In this document: positions 16,409 to 25,573 of the stretch, one piece after another
Layout of the letters: each line of letters begins with the position of its first letter
Numbering within the stretch: position 1 is the stretch's first letter
Assembly: GCF_050433225.1 (NCBI RefSeq)
Contig: NZ_JBNPXQ010000009.1
Coordinates: 230,542-294,541, forward strand
Direction of reading: 5' to 3'
Length of the DNA: 64,000 nt
Source of the DNA: Sphingomonas_D zeicaulis
Lineage (GTDB): Bacteria > Pseudomonadota > Alphaproteobacteria > Sphingomonadales > Sphingomonadaceae
Made by a program: the position numbers and the translations under genes
Notes under the pieces: generated by a model
Seen by the model: the letters and a program-made list of their open reading frames with translations, nothing else
Told to the model about the DNA's origin: nothing
Databases searched by the model: none

Positions 16409-18811
16409 TCAAGCACTCAACCGCTCGCGCGTCGCCTCGGCGAGCTGCTGCATCGAGAAGGGCTTGGCCAGGAAGCCGACATTGGCAATGTCGATCGATC
16501 GGCGCAGTTGTTCCTCGGCATAGCCGGACATGAATAGGATCGGCAGATCGGGCATGCGCCGGCGCGCGTGGTTGACCAGCGTCGGGCCGTCCATCGCCGG
16601 CATCACCACGTCCGAGATCAGCAGGTCGATCTGGCCACCGCGGTCGAGGATCTCAAGCGCCTCCTCGCCATTCTCCGCCGTCAGCACGGTATAGCCATGC
16701 CGGGCGAGCGCGCGTTCGGTGACGCTGCGCACCATCCCCTCATCTTCCACCAGCAGCACGGTGCCGCTGCCCCACAGCTCGCCCAGCCGCTGCCGCGGTG
16801 CTGCGCGCGCCTCCACCTTGGCATCAACGCGGTGGACCGGCAGGTAGATCACGAATTCGGTGCCGCGCCCCGGCCGGCTGTCCGCGAAGATCGACCCGCC
16901 CGATTGCTTGACGATGCCGTAGACGGTGGAAAGCCCCAGCCCGGTGCCCTTGCCGACCTCCTTGGTGGTGAAGAAGGGTTCGAAGATCTTGGGCAATATC
17001 TCGGGCGGAATGCCGGTGCCGGTGTCCGCCACGCTGAACGCCGTATAGTCGGCCACCGGCAGCATGTCGGTCGCCATGCGGCGCACTTCAGCCGCGGAAA
17101 CCGCGAAGGTCTGGATGGTCAGTGTGCCGCCGCCGCGCGGCAGCATCGCATCGCGCGCGTTCACGGCGAGGTTGACGATCACCTGCTCGAGCTGCCCCGG
17201 GTCGGCGCGCACCGGCCCCAGATCGCGGCCATGCTTGACGACCAGTGTCACCGTTTCGCCCAGCAGACGCTTGAGGAGGTTGGAGACTTCCGAGATCGTG
17301 TCGGGCAGCTGCAGCGTCTGCGGCCGCAGCGTCTGCTGGCGTGAAAAGGCGAGCAGCTGGCGGGTCAGGCTCGCGGCGCGGTTAGAATTGGCCTTGATCT
17401 GCTGGATATCGTCATAATCGCTGTCGCCCGGGGTGTGGCGCATCAGCATCAGGTCGCAATGGCCGATGATCGCAGTCAGCACATTGTTGAAATCATGCGC
17501 GACGCCGCCAGCGAGCTGCCCCACCGCCTGCATCTTCGTCGCCTGCGCGACCTGGCGTTTGAGCCGCGATTCCTCGCTGCTGTCCTTCAGGCTGAGCAGC
17601 ACCGCGGCATCGCCCAGACCGCGCGCGCCGGCGATGGTCAGCGCCACCGGCTCGTCCGGCAGATGCGCAAGGCGCACGGCGACGTCGCCCGAAAGCGCGC
17701 GGCCACTGGCGAAGCGGTGAACCGCGTCGGCGACCGCCGCCTTGTCCTCGCGGACGACGAGATCGCCGGGATAGAGCGGCGGGCTGGCGGTATCGATCCC
17801 CGCCGCCTGCACGAAAGCATCGTTGAAGAACAGGAATCGCCCGTCGCGGTCGGCAAGCGCCAGGCCCATCGGCAGCATCGCCAGCAAGGTCTGGATATGG
17901 CCCGAAGCGGCCCCAGCGCTGGCACCGGGCCCAACCGGATCGTCTATCATCAGGAGCAAGGTGGCGCTCCCCTCCCCGTCCAGCGGCACCTGGATCATCC
18001 GCAGCGGCACGCCCTGCGCGCCCTCCCGCGCGAAGCGGATCACGCCGCCCCGATCGGCGGTGAGCAGCCGGACGAATTCGGCGCCGATCAGCGACGCGTC
18101 CGCACGCCGCTCGGCGCGGGTGGCGAAGGCGGAATTAGCGGCAAGGATGCGCCCCTCGCCGTCGACGATCGCCCCCATCACCCCCGCGGCACCCAGCCGC
18201 TGCCCGCCATCGCCCCCGATCAGCACCTGCGCCTGCCCGGCAAGATCCTGCGCGCCACTGCTGCGGCTGAAGCGCCAGACGAGATGATCCTCCCCCTGCC
18301 CCGCACGCTGCACCGCGACGCCAATGTCCGAACCATCGTGGCGGAAGGATGCGGCGGCACCGCTCCCGTCGCGCCACGCAGAGCGGCCGGCGGCGGTCAG
18401 CCGTTCGATAGCCGCCTCACCCACGGGCAATCCCGGTGGCGTTTCCAAGCCCGGGAACCAGTAGCCGAACATCTCGCTGGCGCAGACCAGCCGCCCCGCG
18501 CGGTCGGTAACGGCCACAGCCGCACCCGCCGCGTCGGCGGCCGCGCGCACCAGCGCCCAGTCGGCAACCACGACCTCATCGGGAAGGTTCGGATAGAGCC
18601 GGCCGTAGAGCCAGACCAGCATCGCCGCCGCGATCACCAGCGCAAGCATGCCCGCGCCGAAGCGCAAGTCCCCCACCGCCCAGCCAATCAGGGTGGCGGA
18701 GGCGAGTGCACCGCCAGCGACTGCGGCGAGCGTCAGGCCATTGGCGCTCCCCCGCTCAGCGAACGGCATGGTGCGGGCGGGATCGGGCGGGGGCGGGGCC
18801 ATGCGGGTCAT
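16409..18811 (-). CDS. cckA: Hybrid sensor histidine kinase CckA
   Basis: The protein has 800 residues. Two N-terminal TM segments (about 25-75) are followed by PAS-like sensing regions, a dimerisation/phosphoacceptor domain with His439 in the GGVAHDFNN motif, a HATPase domain (NLAVNARDAM, DTGTGIPPEI, GTGLGLSTVYG) and a C-terminal receiver with Asp734 (LLISDVVMPAMDG). This domain order and the H-box text match CckA, which with ChpT controls CtrA phosphorylation and the alphaproteobacterial cell cycle. In sphingomonads the relay is more tied to motility and stress than to viability, from general knowledge. Confidence 0.92.
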   Translation of the reverse strand: MTRMAPPPPDPARTMPFAERGSANGLTLAAVAGGALASATLIGWAVGDLRFGAGMLALVIAAAMLVWLYGRLYPNLPDEVVVADWALVRAAADAAGAAVAVTDRAGRLVCASEMFGYWFPGLETPPGLPVGEAAIERLTAAGRSAWRDGSGAAASFRHDGSDIGVAVQRAGQGEDHLVWRFSRSSGAQDLAGQAQVLIGGDGGQRLGAAGVMGAIVDGEGRILAANSAFATRAERRADASLIGAEFVRLLTADRGGVIRFAREGAQGVPLRMIQVPLDGEGSATLLLMIDDPVGPGASAGAASGHIQTLLAMLPMGLALADRDGRFLFFNDAFVQAAGIDTASPPLYPGDLVVREDKAAVADAVHRFASGRALSGDVAVRLAHLPDEPVALTIAGARGLGDAAVLLSLKDSSEESRLKRQVAQATKMQAVGQLAGGVAHDFNNVLTAIIGHCDLMLMRHTPGDSDYDDIQQIKANSNRAASLTRQLLAFSRQQTLRPQTLQLPDTISEVSNLLKRLLGETVTLVVKHGRDLGPVRADPGQLEQVIVNLAVNARDAMLPRGGGTLTIQTFAVSAAEVRRMATDMLPVADYTAFSVADTGTGIPPEILPKIFEPFFTTKEVGKGTGLGLSTVYGIVKQSGGSIFADSRPGRGTEFVIYLPVHRVDAKVEARAAPRQRLGELWGSGTVLLVEDEGMVRSVTERALARHGYTVLTAENGEEALEILDRGGQIDLLISDVVMPAMDGPTLVNHARRRMPDLPILFMSGYAEEQLRRSIDIANVGFLAKPFSMQQLAEATRERLSA

Positions 18812-18875
18812 CAGCCTTCGGCCGCGCGCGACGGGCAGTCAATATGCAGCCCGCCCAAAAGCGGCGGCCGAGCGC

Positions 18876-19448
18876 TCAATGGCCGCGGATCAGCCGGTAA
18901 TGCGCGCGCCGATTCCACTTGCGGCCAACCCACAGCCGCCACGCGAATACCGCGATCAGATAGCCGACCGCCGCCGACATCAGCGAGATCAGCGCGAGGC
19001 CGAACAGCAGCGCCGGCGCCGCTTCCGAAAACAGCCAGGCCGCCCATTGGCCGATCGAGGCGCCATGTTCGATCAGATACATCAGCCGGCCCACATCCGC
19101 GCCGACATCGAGGATCAGATTGCCAAGATAGACCGACGCGGCGAGGATCAACGGCGTCGTCAGCGGGTTGGAGAGGAAGGTCATCGCCGCGGCGATCGGG
19201 ATGTTGGCGCGAAACGGCAGCGCGAGCAGCGCCGCGCCGGCGATCTGCACCCCCGGTATCAGCAGAAAGATGCCGACGAGCAAACCGAGTGCCACGCCGC
19301 GCGGCACCGAGCGTCGGGTGAAGCGCCACAGTTCGGGCGCGAGTACACGAGGAGCGAACGGCCGGAAGAAGCGGTTCTTCTCGAAGCTTTCGCGGGTCGG
19401 CGCGTTGCGGTTGACCCAGCCGAAGAAGCCCCCGCTCTCCTGGCGCAT
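18876..19448 (-). CDS. DUF2062 inner-membrane protein
   Basis: The protein is 190 residues from ATG 19448, which overlaps the smpB stop as TGATG; a longer reading would run inside smpB and is less likely. It carries an RSVPRGVALGLLVGIFLLIPG start and PLTTPLILAASVYLG block typical of DUF2062 proteins, with three to four membrane segments. The family has no established biochemical role. The overlap makes it translationally coupled to smpB. Confidence 0.8.
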   Translation of the reverse strand: MRQESGGFFGWVNRNAPTRESFEKNRFFRPFAPRVLAPELWRFTRRSVPRGVALGLLVGIFLLIPGVQIAGAALLALPFRANIPIAAAMTFLSNPLTTPLILAASVYLGNLILDVGADVGRLMYLIEHGASIGQWAAWLFSEAAPALLFGLALISLMSAAVGYLIAVFAWRLWVGRKWNRRAHYRLIRGH

Positions 19449-19930
19449 CAGCCGCGGTCTCTGAGCACGCGGGCCTGTTCGCGCTTCCAATCCCGTTGCT
19501 TGGCCGTTTCGCGCTTGTCGTGCAACTTCTTGCCCTTCGCCAGCGCCAGTTCCACCTTCGCCCGGCCACGCGGGTTGAAATAGACTGAGAGCGGGATCAG
19601 CGTCATCCCCTCGCGGCCGACGGCAACGGTCATCTTGTTGATCTCGCGCTCATGCAGCAGCAGCTTGCGCGGGCGCTTGGGCTCATGGTTGAAGCGGTTG
19701 CCATGGCTGAATTCGGGGATGTTGGCGTTGATCAGCCACGCCTGCCCATCCTTCACCTCGGCATAGCTTTCCGCGATCGATCCCTCGCCGAAGCGCAGCG
19801 ACTTCACCTCAGTGCCGGTCAGGGCAATGCCGGCCTCGAAGAAATCCTCGAGGAAATAGTCGTGACGCGCGCGCCGGTTCTCGGCAACGGTCTTCACCTT
19901 TTCGAACGTAGCGGGTTTGGGACGGGCCAT
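19448..19930 (-). CDS. smpB: SsrA-binding protein SmpB
   Basis: The protein has 160 residues. SmpB binds tmRNA and places it in the A site of stalled ribosomes for trans-translation. Family blocks seen: ENRRARHDYFLEDFFEAGIAL, GTEVKSLRFG, and the Arg/Lys-rich C-terminal tail (KLHDKRETAKQRDWKREQ) that mimics the missing mRNA. It is co-directional with dapA upstream (65 bp gap) and overlaps the DUF2062 gene downstream. Confidence 0.96.
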   Translation of the reverse strand: MARPKPATFEKVKTVAENRRARHDYFLEDFFEAGIALTGTEVKSLRFGEGSIAESYAEVKDGQAWLINANIPEFSHGNRFNHEPKRPRKLLLHEREINKMTVAVGREGMTLIPLSVYFNPRGRAKVELALAKGKKLHDKRETAKQRDWKREQARVLRDRG

Positions 19931-19994
19931 CTTGACTATCTAGGATTTTGTTGCCGGCATTTCACCGGCGCCATCACGGATTCAGAACGAAAAC

Positions 19995-20870
19995 TTAGAC
20001 CAGCCCGGCAATCGCCAGCGCCGCATCCACCGCAGCCCGGCTCGCCGAGGAGGGCGGAGTCATCGGCAGGCGCAGATCAGTCGACATGTCCGGGCGGACG
20101 CGGCCCAGCGCATATTTGACCGGGCCAGGTGAAGCATCGGTGAACAAGGCGGCATGGAGCGGATAGAGCTTGTCCTGCAGGTCCAGCGCGCGTGCCCAGT
20201 CACCCGCGGCGCAGGCGGCCTGGAATTCGGCGCACAGCCGCGGCGCGACATTGGCCGTCACCGAGATGCAGCCGGCACCGCCCATTGCCATGAAGCCCAG
20301 CGTCATGTCGTCATTGCCCGACAGCTGGCAGAAATCGGTGCCGCAGCCGATGCGCTGCGCGGAGGCGCGCGCAACATTGCCGCTGGCATCCTTGACGCCG
20401 ACGATCGTTGGAATGCGCGACAGCCGGATCATCGTTTCAACCGATATGTCGGTAATCGTGCGCCCCGGCACGTTGTAGAGGATGATCGGCAGGTCGCACT
20501 TGTCCGCCAGATAGGCGAAATGGGCGTAGACGCCCTCCTGGTTAGGCCGGTTGTAATAGGGCGCGACTACCAGCGCGGCGGCCGCACCACTCGCCTTGGC
20601 GACCTCCATATGCTCCAGCGCGGTCATCGTGTCGTTCGAACCGCAGCCTGCAATCACCGGCACACGCCCCGCCGCCTGCTCCACGCACACCTCAACGACG
20701 CGATTATGCTCGGCGATCGTCATCGTCGCCGATTCACCGGTGGTTCCGCACGGCACCAGCGCGCTTGATCCCTCGGAGACCTGCCAGTCGACGAAGGCGC
20801 GAAAAGCCGGCTCGTCGAACGCTCCGTCGCGGAACGGCGTCACCAGGGCCGGTATCGAGCCGGAAAACAT
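19995..20870 (-). CDS. dapA: 4-hydroxy-tetrahydrodipicolinate synthase
   Basis: The enzyme has 291 residues. It condenses pyruvate with aspartate semialdehyde, the first committed step to lysine and meso-DAP. The pyruvate-anchoring Lys lies in TIVGVKDASGN, the catalytic Tyr in LYNVPGRT, and the GTTGES substrate loop is near residue 42. Standard length for the TIM-barrel family. It is divergently transcribed from the lytic transglycosylase gene with only a 46-bp gap, so the two promoters must be packed closely or overlap the genes. Confidence 0.95.
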   Translation of the reverse strand: MFSGSIPALVTPFRDGAFDEPAFRAFVDWQVSEGSSALVPCGTTGESATMTIAEHNRVVEVCVEQAAGRVPVIAGCGSNDTMTALEHMEVAKASGAAAALVVAPYYNRPNQEGVYAHFAYLADKCDLPIILYNVPGRTITDISVETMIRLSRIPTIVGVKDASGNVARASAQRIGCGTDFCQLSGNDDMTLGFMAMGGAGCISVTANVAPRLCAEFQAACAAGDWARALDLQDKLYPLHAALFTDASPGPVKYALGRVRPDMSTDLRLPMTPPSSASRAAVDAALAIAGLV

Positions 20871-20916
20871 CAGGTTGCTCCTTCACCGCGCGGCACGCCC
20901 GCGCCATAACGGGGGC

Positions 20917-22980
20917 ATGAACGCCCCATTCCTCGTCGTCGCGCCTGATAGGGACGCACCCCCCCGGCTGTCCAGCATGCTTGCGCGCCTCGCCATCGGC
21001 GTCGCGCTTGCCGCCGCCACCGCCTCACCGGCGCTGGCGCAGACGCTTAGCCCCGAACAACGCGGCTGGTATCGCGCGCGCATGGGGGTGGGCGGTGCGC
21101 TGATGCCCAGCAGCACCGTGCGTACCGATCCGCTCGCCGAGGCGGTCGTCGAATGGAGCCGGCTGTCGGGCAATGACAGCGCCGGCTTCGAACAGATCGC
21201 GCCCTTCTTGATGGCGCACCCCGGCTGGCCGGGGCAGGATGACATGCGCCGCACGGCCGAGCGCGCGATCCGCCCCGACTCCTATTCGCCGGCACAGGTC
21301 GCCGCCTTCTTCCGCCGCTTCCCGCCGCTGACCGCGATCGGCAATGCGCGCTTCGCCGATGCCCTCGCCGCCACCGGCGACCGCGCCGGCGCCGCCCAGG
21401 CCGCCCGCGCCGCCTGGGCGACGGGCGTGCTGCCGACGGTGGACGAGGCGCGGCTGATCGCGGCGCACAGCAGCGCCTTCACCCCGCTCGATTATGATGC
21501 GCGCGTTGATACCCTGTTGTGGGCCCGGCGGCCGGCGGATGCCGCCCGCGTCGTCGGCCTCACCTCGCCCGCGCGCCGGCCGCTGTTCGAGGCCCGAATA
21601 GCGATGCTCACCAACGCGCCCGACGCCGCGGCGCGATCGAGCGCGCTGCTCGGCACCGGCCGCAGCGATGCCGGCTTCGTCGCCGATCGCGCGCGCTGGC
21701 TGCTCAACACCAACCAGTTCCCCGCAGCCCGCGCCTGGCTGGCGCAACCGCGCACGCTGGTCAGCCGCCCGGCGAATGTGGAAACCTGGTATGAGGCGCT
21801 GCTGCTCCACGCCCGCGCCGCCGCCAAGGACGGGCAGAGCACGACCGCCTACGACATCGCCCGCCAGATCGACGATGCCTATGCGCCGGGCGTCGCGGTG
21901 CGGGACCGGCCACTGGGCGAGCGCGACGATTATACCAGCCTCGCCTGGCTCGCCGGGCAGACCGCGCTGGAAAAGCTCGGCCGGCCCGCGGACGCAATCC
22001 CGATGTTCGAGCGCTATGCGACGGCGGCGCGATCGCCGCAGACCCAGTCCAAGGGCTATTACTGGGCCGGGCGCGCGGCGCAGGCGGCCGGGCGCGGCGC
22101 TGACGCGACCCGCTATTACACGCTCGCCGCGACGCATTACGACCAGTTCTACGGCCAGTTGGCGACCGAGCGGCTGGGCCGGCCGATCACCGTGCCGCAG
22201 GTGCCGCCCCCGCTCGTGGCGCCCAGCTTGCGCGACAGCTGGATGAACCGCGAACCGGTGCGCGCCGCGGTGCTGCTCGGCGAACTCGGTGCACGCCAGC
22301 AGCAGACGCGCTTCGTCCGCGCGATCGCGCTGGATGCCAGGAGCGAGGCGGACCATGTCTTCGCCGCCGAACTGGCGATCCGAATGGGCCGCCCGGATCT
22401 TGGCGTGATGATCGGCCGCAGCGCGCGGATGAACGGGCTAGACATGCCGCAGACCGGCTTCCCGCGGATGAACGTGCCCGTCGCCTACCAGTCGAACTGG
22501 ACCATCATCCACGCGATCACGCGGCAGGAAAGCCAGTTCGACCGCGAGGCGATGAGCCATGCCGGCGCGCGCGGGCTGATGCAGCTGATGCCCGGCACCG
22601 CCCGCGAAACCTCCGCGCGGATCGGCGTCAGCTATCGGTTGGACGGACTCACCAGCGATCCCGATTATAATGTCAGCCTGGGAGCGACCTATATCCAGCG
22701 CATGCTCGATTATTATGGCGGCAGCTATGTGCTCGCGGTGGCGGCCTACAACGCCGGCCCCGGCAATGTGAACAAATGGCTGCGCGCCAATGGCGACCCG
22801 CGCACCGGTTCGGTCGACGTGCTCGAATGGATCGAGGCGATCCCGCTCACCGAGACACGCGGCTATGTGCAGCGCGTGCTGGAGAATGCGGTGGTCTATG
22901 ACCAGATGCGGCCGACCACCACAAGCCGGCCGATCGCCCCGCTCTCCTATTATCTCGGCAAGCCGGGGCGCCCGGGCTGA
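20917..22980 (+). CDS. Soluble lytic murein transglycosylase
   Basis: The protein is 687 residues from ATG 20917, which follows a gggggc site; Met21 (20977) would give a more ordinary signal peptide but lacks a ribosome binding site. It has a secretion signal ending ASPALA-Q, a long superhelical tetratricopeptide-like region (Slt70 type) and a C-terminal lysozyme-like domain with catalytic Glu in ITRQESQFD, then GARGLMQLMPGTA and VAAYNAGPGNV. It cleaves glycan strands in the periplasm to anhydro-muropeptides. Confidence 0.92.
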   Translation: MNAPFLVVAPDRDAPPRLSSMLARLAIGVALAAATASPALAQTLSPEQRGWYRARMGVGGALMPSSTVRTDPLAEAVVEWSRLSGNDSAGFEQIAPFLMAHPGWPGQDDMRRTAERAIRPDSYSPAQVAAFFRRFPPLTAIGNARFADALAATGDRAGAAQAARAAWATGVLPTVDEARLIAAHSSAFTPLDYDARVDTLLWARRPADAARVVGLTSPARRPLFEARIAMLTNAPDAAARSSALLGTGRSDAGFVADRARWLLNTNQFPAARAWLAQPRTLVSRPANVETWYEALLLHARAAAKDGQSTTAYDIARQIDDAYAPGVAVRDRPLGERDDYTSLAWLAGQTALEKLGRPADAIPMFERYATAARSPQTQSKGYYWAGRAAQAAGRGADATRYYTLAATHYDQFYGQLATERLGRPITVPQVPPPLVAPSLRDSWMNREPVRAAVLLGELGARQQQTRFVRAIALDARSEADHVFAAELAIRMGRPDLGVMIGRSARMNGLDMPQTGFPRMNVPVAYQSNWTIIHAITRQESQFDREAMSHAGARGLMQLMPGTARETSARIGVSYRLDGLTSDPDYNVSLGATYIQRMLDYYGGSYVLAVAAYNAGPGNVNKWLRANGDPRTGSVDVLEWIEAIPLTETRGYVQRVLENAVVYDQMRPTTTSRPIAPLSYYLGKPGRPG

Positions 22981-23044
22981 GGCGGCGGCCGGAGCATCAC
23001 CGGTGTCTCTACGCCACGCCATAAGGAAGACAAGCCCGGGCGAT

Positions 23045-23062
23045 TGTGTTACAATGCACACA
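23045..23062. promoter_or_regulatory. Candidate TA operator/promoter
   Basis: Inverted repeat TGTGT-N8-ACACA just before the antitoxin start, overlapping a possible -10 (TTACAAT). RHH antitoxins commonly autorepress through small palindromes at this place. The position argues for the antitoxin start at 23084 rather than at the in-frame ATG 23054 inside the palindrome. Confidence 0.4.
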
Positions 23063-23083
23063 GCGGGCAGTGACGAGCGCGGC

Positions 23084-23342
23084 ATGACTGCGAGCACGAC
23101 GATAACGATCGGGGTGCCCGCCGATCTTAAGGAAAAGCTCGGCCGCCTCGCGCAAAACACGCGGCGCACCAAGACATTCCTCGCGGCCGAGGCCGTCGAA
23201 GCCTATGTGAACCGCGAATTGCAGATCATCGAAGGTATCGAGCGGGGACTTGCCAACATGAAGGCAGGCAGAGTGACCCCCCAACGATGAGGCGATGGAT
23301 CGGATTGACGCGACGATCGCGGCCGCGAGCGCCAAGGCCTGA
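23084..23342 (+). pseudogene. RHH/CopG-type antitoxin, frameshifted near its end
   Basis: The intact N-terminal part (TTITIGVPADLKEKLGRLAQ, TKTFLAAEAVEAYV) is a ribbon-helix-helix DNA-binding domain of the antitoxin type that pairs with ParE. The frame as written stops at 23290 after 68 codons. If the C6 run at 23277-23282 had one C fewer, reading would continue PNDEAMDRIDATIAAASAKA to TGA 23342, a normal antitoxin tail whose stop overlaps the toxin ATG. The natural end is therefore lost by a +1 indel. The DNA-binding half may still be made. Confidence 0.7.
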
Positions 23343-23639
23343 TGAGGCATGTGCGATGGTCAGATGACGCGCTCGACGATCTCGAGCAGCAGATCATCCG
23401 CATCGCCAGCGACAACATCATGGCCGCACAGCAGGTCGCCAAACGGATACGTGAGACCGGCAATGATCTGAGCGCATTCGGGACCGGTCACCCCGGTCGC
23501 GTCAGCGGCACCTACAAAAATCGGTCAATCGGCTTCCTTATGTCACTGCCTACGCATTGGACGACGATGACACTGGTTTAACGATCCTCCGCGTATTCAC
23601 ACGGCGCGCAACTGGCGCCCCGACGATTGGCCGGAATGA
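23342..23639 (+). pseudogene. ParE/RelE-type toxin, two frameshifts
   Basis: The gene begins MRHVRWSDDALDDLEQQIIRIA, a ParE-like start. The read frame leaves the family pattern after GRVSGTYK at the A5 run (23516-23520). One added A restores SVNRLPYVTAYAL and TGLTILRVF. A second one-base loss near 23598 then separates this from ARNWRPDDWPE-stop (TGA 23639), the usual toxin C-terminus. So the ancestral gene was about 100 codons and is now inactive by two -1 indels, unless these are assembly errors. It was coupled to the antitoxin by a TGATG overlap. Confidence 0.7.
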
Positions 23640-23727
23640 TAAGCGCCATGGCCGCCACCGGCGACGCAACATCGCATCGATGGGTGCGGCCATGTTGAAC
23701 CGACAAGCGAGCGGCCACCAGTCGAAG

Positions 23728-24462
23728 CTAGGCGACCAGGCCTGACGCCCAGCGGGCGAACCCTAGCCATGCTTCGGTCCGCCAGGTGAAGATCGGGATC
23801 AGCGTGGAAAGCGGGAACACCGCCAGCGCGATCCAGGTGACATAATGGATGCGGCCCAGGCTCACGCGATCCCACACCATCTGTGCGATGATGAACAGGC
23901 CCGGCACCAGCAGCAGTCCGCTGAGCCCGGCGAAGATCGGCATGCGCCCTGCCGCCGCCTGCAGCATCGAAAACATCGCCAGCATCATGAAGCGCTTGTG
24001 CGCCTGCCGATCGCGGCGCTGCCACAACCCCGCGATCAGGAAGCCGCCGAACGCCGGCACGCTCCACAGCGGCATTGCAAGCCAGGAGAGTGGATCGATC
24101 ATCGGCGGCCCGGAGGCGCGGTGGACGCCATGGAGCGCGGTGATCGTGCCAAGCACCATCATCGCCAGCGCCATCGGCAGGCCGAGCATCCCCAGTTTCA
24201 TGTGGATGTCGCGCCGGTTGGCGGAGACCAGCCCGATCTGCACCATCAGGAGCAGCACCCACAGGCTGAACACCACACCATGGAGATGGACCAGCGGGCT
24301 CATCGGCACCATTGGCGGGCGGGGCGCAACGGGGACGAAATAATAGCTCGGCCCGAAGCCGATGAAGATCAGGATCAGCATGGCGAAACCCATGCCGAGA
24401 TAGAATTTGCGCTCGGCGGACAGCCGCGGACGCGACGGTGCAAGGCTCGCCACGGCAGACAC
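23728..24462 (-). CDS. Polytopic membrane protein, unknown
   Basis: The protein has 244 residues and about six to seven hydrophobic helices. A soluble N-terminus is followed by YLGMGFAMLILIFIGFG, then a conserved-looking HLHGVVFSLWVLLLMVQ helix containing two His, and HMKLGMLGLPMALAMM. Paired His in TM helices could bind haem or metal, but I do not recognise the family with certainty. It is a monocistronic minus-strand gene next to the TA remnant. Confidence 0.7.
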   Translation of the reverse strand: MSAVASLAPSRPRLSAERKFYLGMGFAMLILIFIGFGPSYYFVPVAPRPPMVPMSPLVHLHGVVFSLWVLLLMVQIGLVSANRRDIHMKLGMLGLPMALAMMVLGTITALHGVHRASGPPMIDPLSWLAMPLWSVPAFGGFLIAGLWQRRDRQAHKRFMMLAMFSMLQAAAGRMPIFAGLSGLLLVPGLFIIAQMVWDRVSLGRIHYVTWIALAVFPLSTLIPIFTWRTEAWLGFARWASGLVA

Positions 24463-24539
24463 CCTTTCGACAGATCATGGATCGGCGCGAATCACCGCGC
24501 CCTATGCCGATCTGCTAGCGATTCGCGGCCCGAACCCAC

Positions 24540-24553
24540 GTGACCGCGGTCAC
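24540..24553. repeat. Perfect 14-bp palindrome, possible operator
   Basis: GTGACCGCGGTCAC lies 78 bp upstream of the membrane protein start at 24462 and just after the stop of the small gene at 24558. Length and symmetry fit a dimeric regulator site. No known motif assigned. Confidence 0.35.
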
Positions 24554-24557
24554 ATCG

Positions 24558-24878
24558 TTACCGCGGCGGCACGATTCCCAGCCGCGCGACCACGGCGGGC
24601 GGCACCGCCAGATCGCGCATGATCCGCGTGGCGCCGGGAAGCCCGCACAATTCGCTCTGCACCGAATAAGCCCAGACCGCGTCGACCGCCGCCGCGAGCA
24701 GCGTCTGATACGCCTCACTGCCCGCCTCCCCGTCGAACGCGGCGAGCTTCGCCAGCGCATCCTGCGCCTTGCGGCCAGCGCGTCCGAGTGATTCGACCTT
24801 TTCGTTGAGGACTTCGGCCTCGATCGCGCCCAGCGCTGCGGCACCGCGCTCCGGCACATGGCTCGGAGCGCGCGCCAT
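24558..24878 (-). CDS. Small conserved-looking hypothetical protein
   Basis: This 106-residue, all-helical protein begins MARAPSHVPERGAAALGAIE and has an EVLNEKVESLGRAGRKAQDALAKL helix. It has no TM and no catalytic motif that I recognise. Its ATG overlaps the stop of the upstream GST gene (TGATG at 24878), so the two are co-translated, and a linked role is plausible. Confidence 0.65.
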   Translation of the reverse strand: MARAPSHVPERGAAALGAIEAEVLNEKVESLGRAGRKAQDALAKLAAFDGEAGSEAYQTLLAAAVDAVWAYSVQSELCGLPGATRIMRDLAVPPAVVARLGIVPPR

Positions 24879-25573
24879 CAGGCCGGGACCTGCCGCCGAT
24901 GGTCGGCGATCAGCGTACCCGCCGCCGCGATCTCCGCCTCATGCGAGTCCTCGCGCCACGCCTCGTTCAGCGCGGCCTGTTCCCAAAGCTGCATGGCGGG
25001 GTGCGCGATCATCTTTTCGACCCATGCCGCAGCCGGCGCGCCCACGTCCAGCCCGTAGGTGCGCACGCGCCACGCGACCGGAGCGTAGAAGGCGTCGACC
25101 GCGGTGAAGTCGGGACCCGCCAGCCAGGGACCGCCGAAGCGCAGCAGCCCGTCTTCCCACAGTTCGACCAGCCGGGCGATCTCGGCCGCCAGCGCGTCAC
25201 CGATTTCGGGCAGCGCCACGCGCACGCCGACATTCATCGTGCAGCGGTTGCGCAGTTCGCGGAAGCCGGCGTGCATCTCGGTCACCGCCGAATAGCTCCA
25301 CGCGCGCGCGGCCTCGTCCACCGGCCACACCGCAGGATGGCGCTCGGCGAGATAGAGCGTGATCCCAAGCGAATCCCAGATCGTGCGGTCGCCGTCGATC
25401 AGCACCGGTACCTGGCCGGTAGGGGAAAAATCGCGGAACGCCTCATAATTGACCGGTTTGGTGAAAGGCTCGATGTGATCCTCGAACGGGATGCCCAACG
25501 CCTTCAGCAGCACCCACGGCCGCAGCGACCAACTGCTGTAGTTCCGGTTGGCGGTGATCAGCGTGTAGGTCAT
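24878..25573 (-). CDS. Glutathione S-transferase family protein
   Basis: The protein has 231 residues, a two-domain GST. The thioredoxin-like N-domain is MTYTLITANRNYSSWSLRPW with a SSWS stretch where the catalytic Ser would be, then GQVPVLIDGDRTIWDSLGITLYLAE, holding the cis-Pro (VPVL) and the glutathione-binding D-S pair. The C-domain is helical (GPWLAGPDFTAVDAFYAPV). It probably conjugates or reduces small electrophiles. It is coupled to the small gene downstream. Confidence 0.88.
   Translation of the reverse strand: MTYTLITANRNYSSWSLRPWVLLKALGIPFEDHIEPFTKPVNYEAFRDFSPTGQVPVLIDGDRTIWDSLGITLYLAERHPAVWPVDEAARAWSYSAVTEMHAGFRELRNRCTMNVGVRVALPEIGDALAAEIARLVELWEDGLLRFGGPWLAGPDFTAVDAFYAPVAWRVRTYGLDVGAPAAAWVEKMIAHPAMQLWEQAALNEAWREDSHEAEIAAAGTLIADHRRQVPA

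Noticed and set aside
20596..20916. N-terminal extension of the lytic transglycosylase gene
   Set aside because: It would run through dapA on the other strand, and a good start with a secretion signal is present at 20917.
23084..23290. Intact antitoxin with natural stop at 23290
   Set aside because: Removing one C restores a tail whose stop overlaps the toxin start, showing that 23290 is not the ancestral end.
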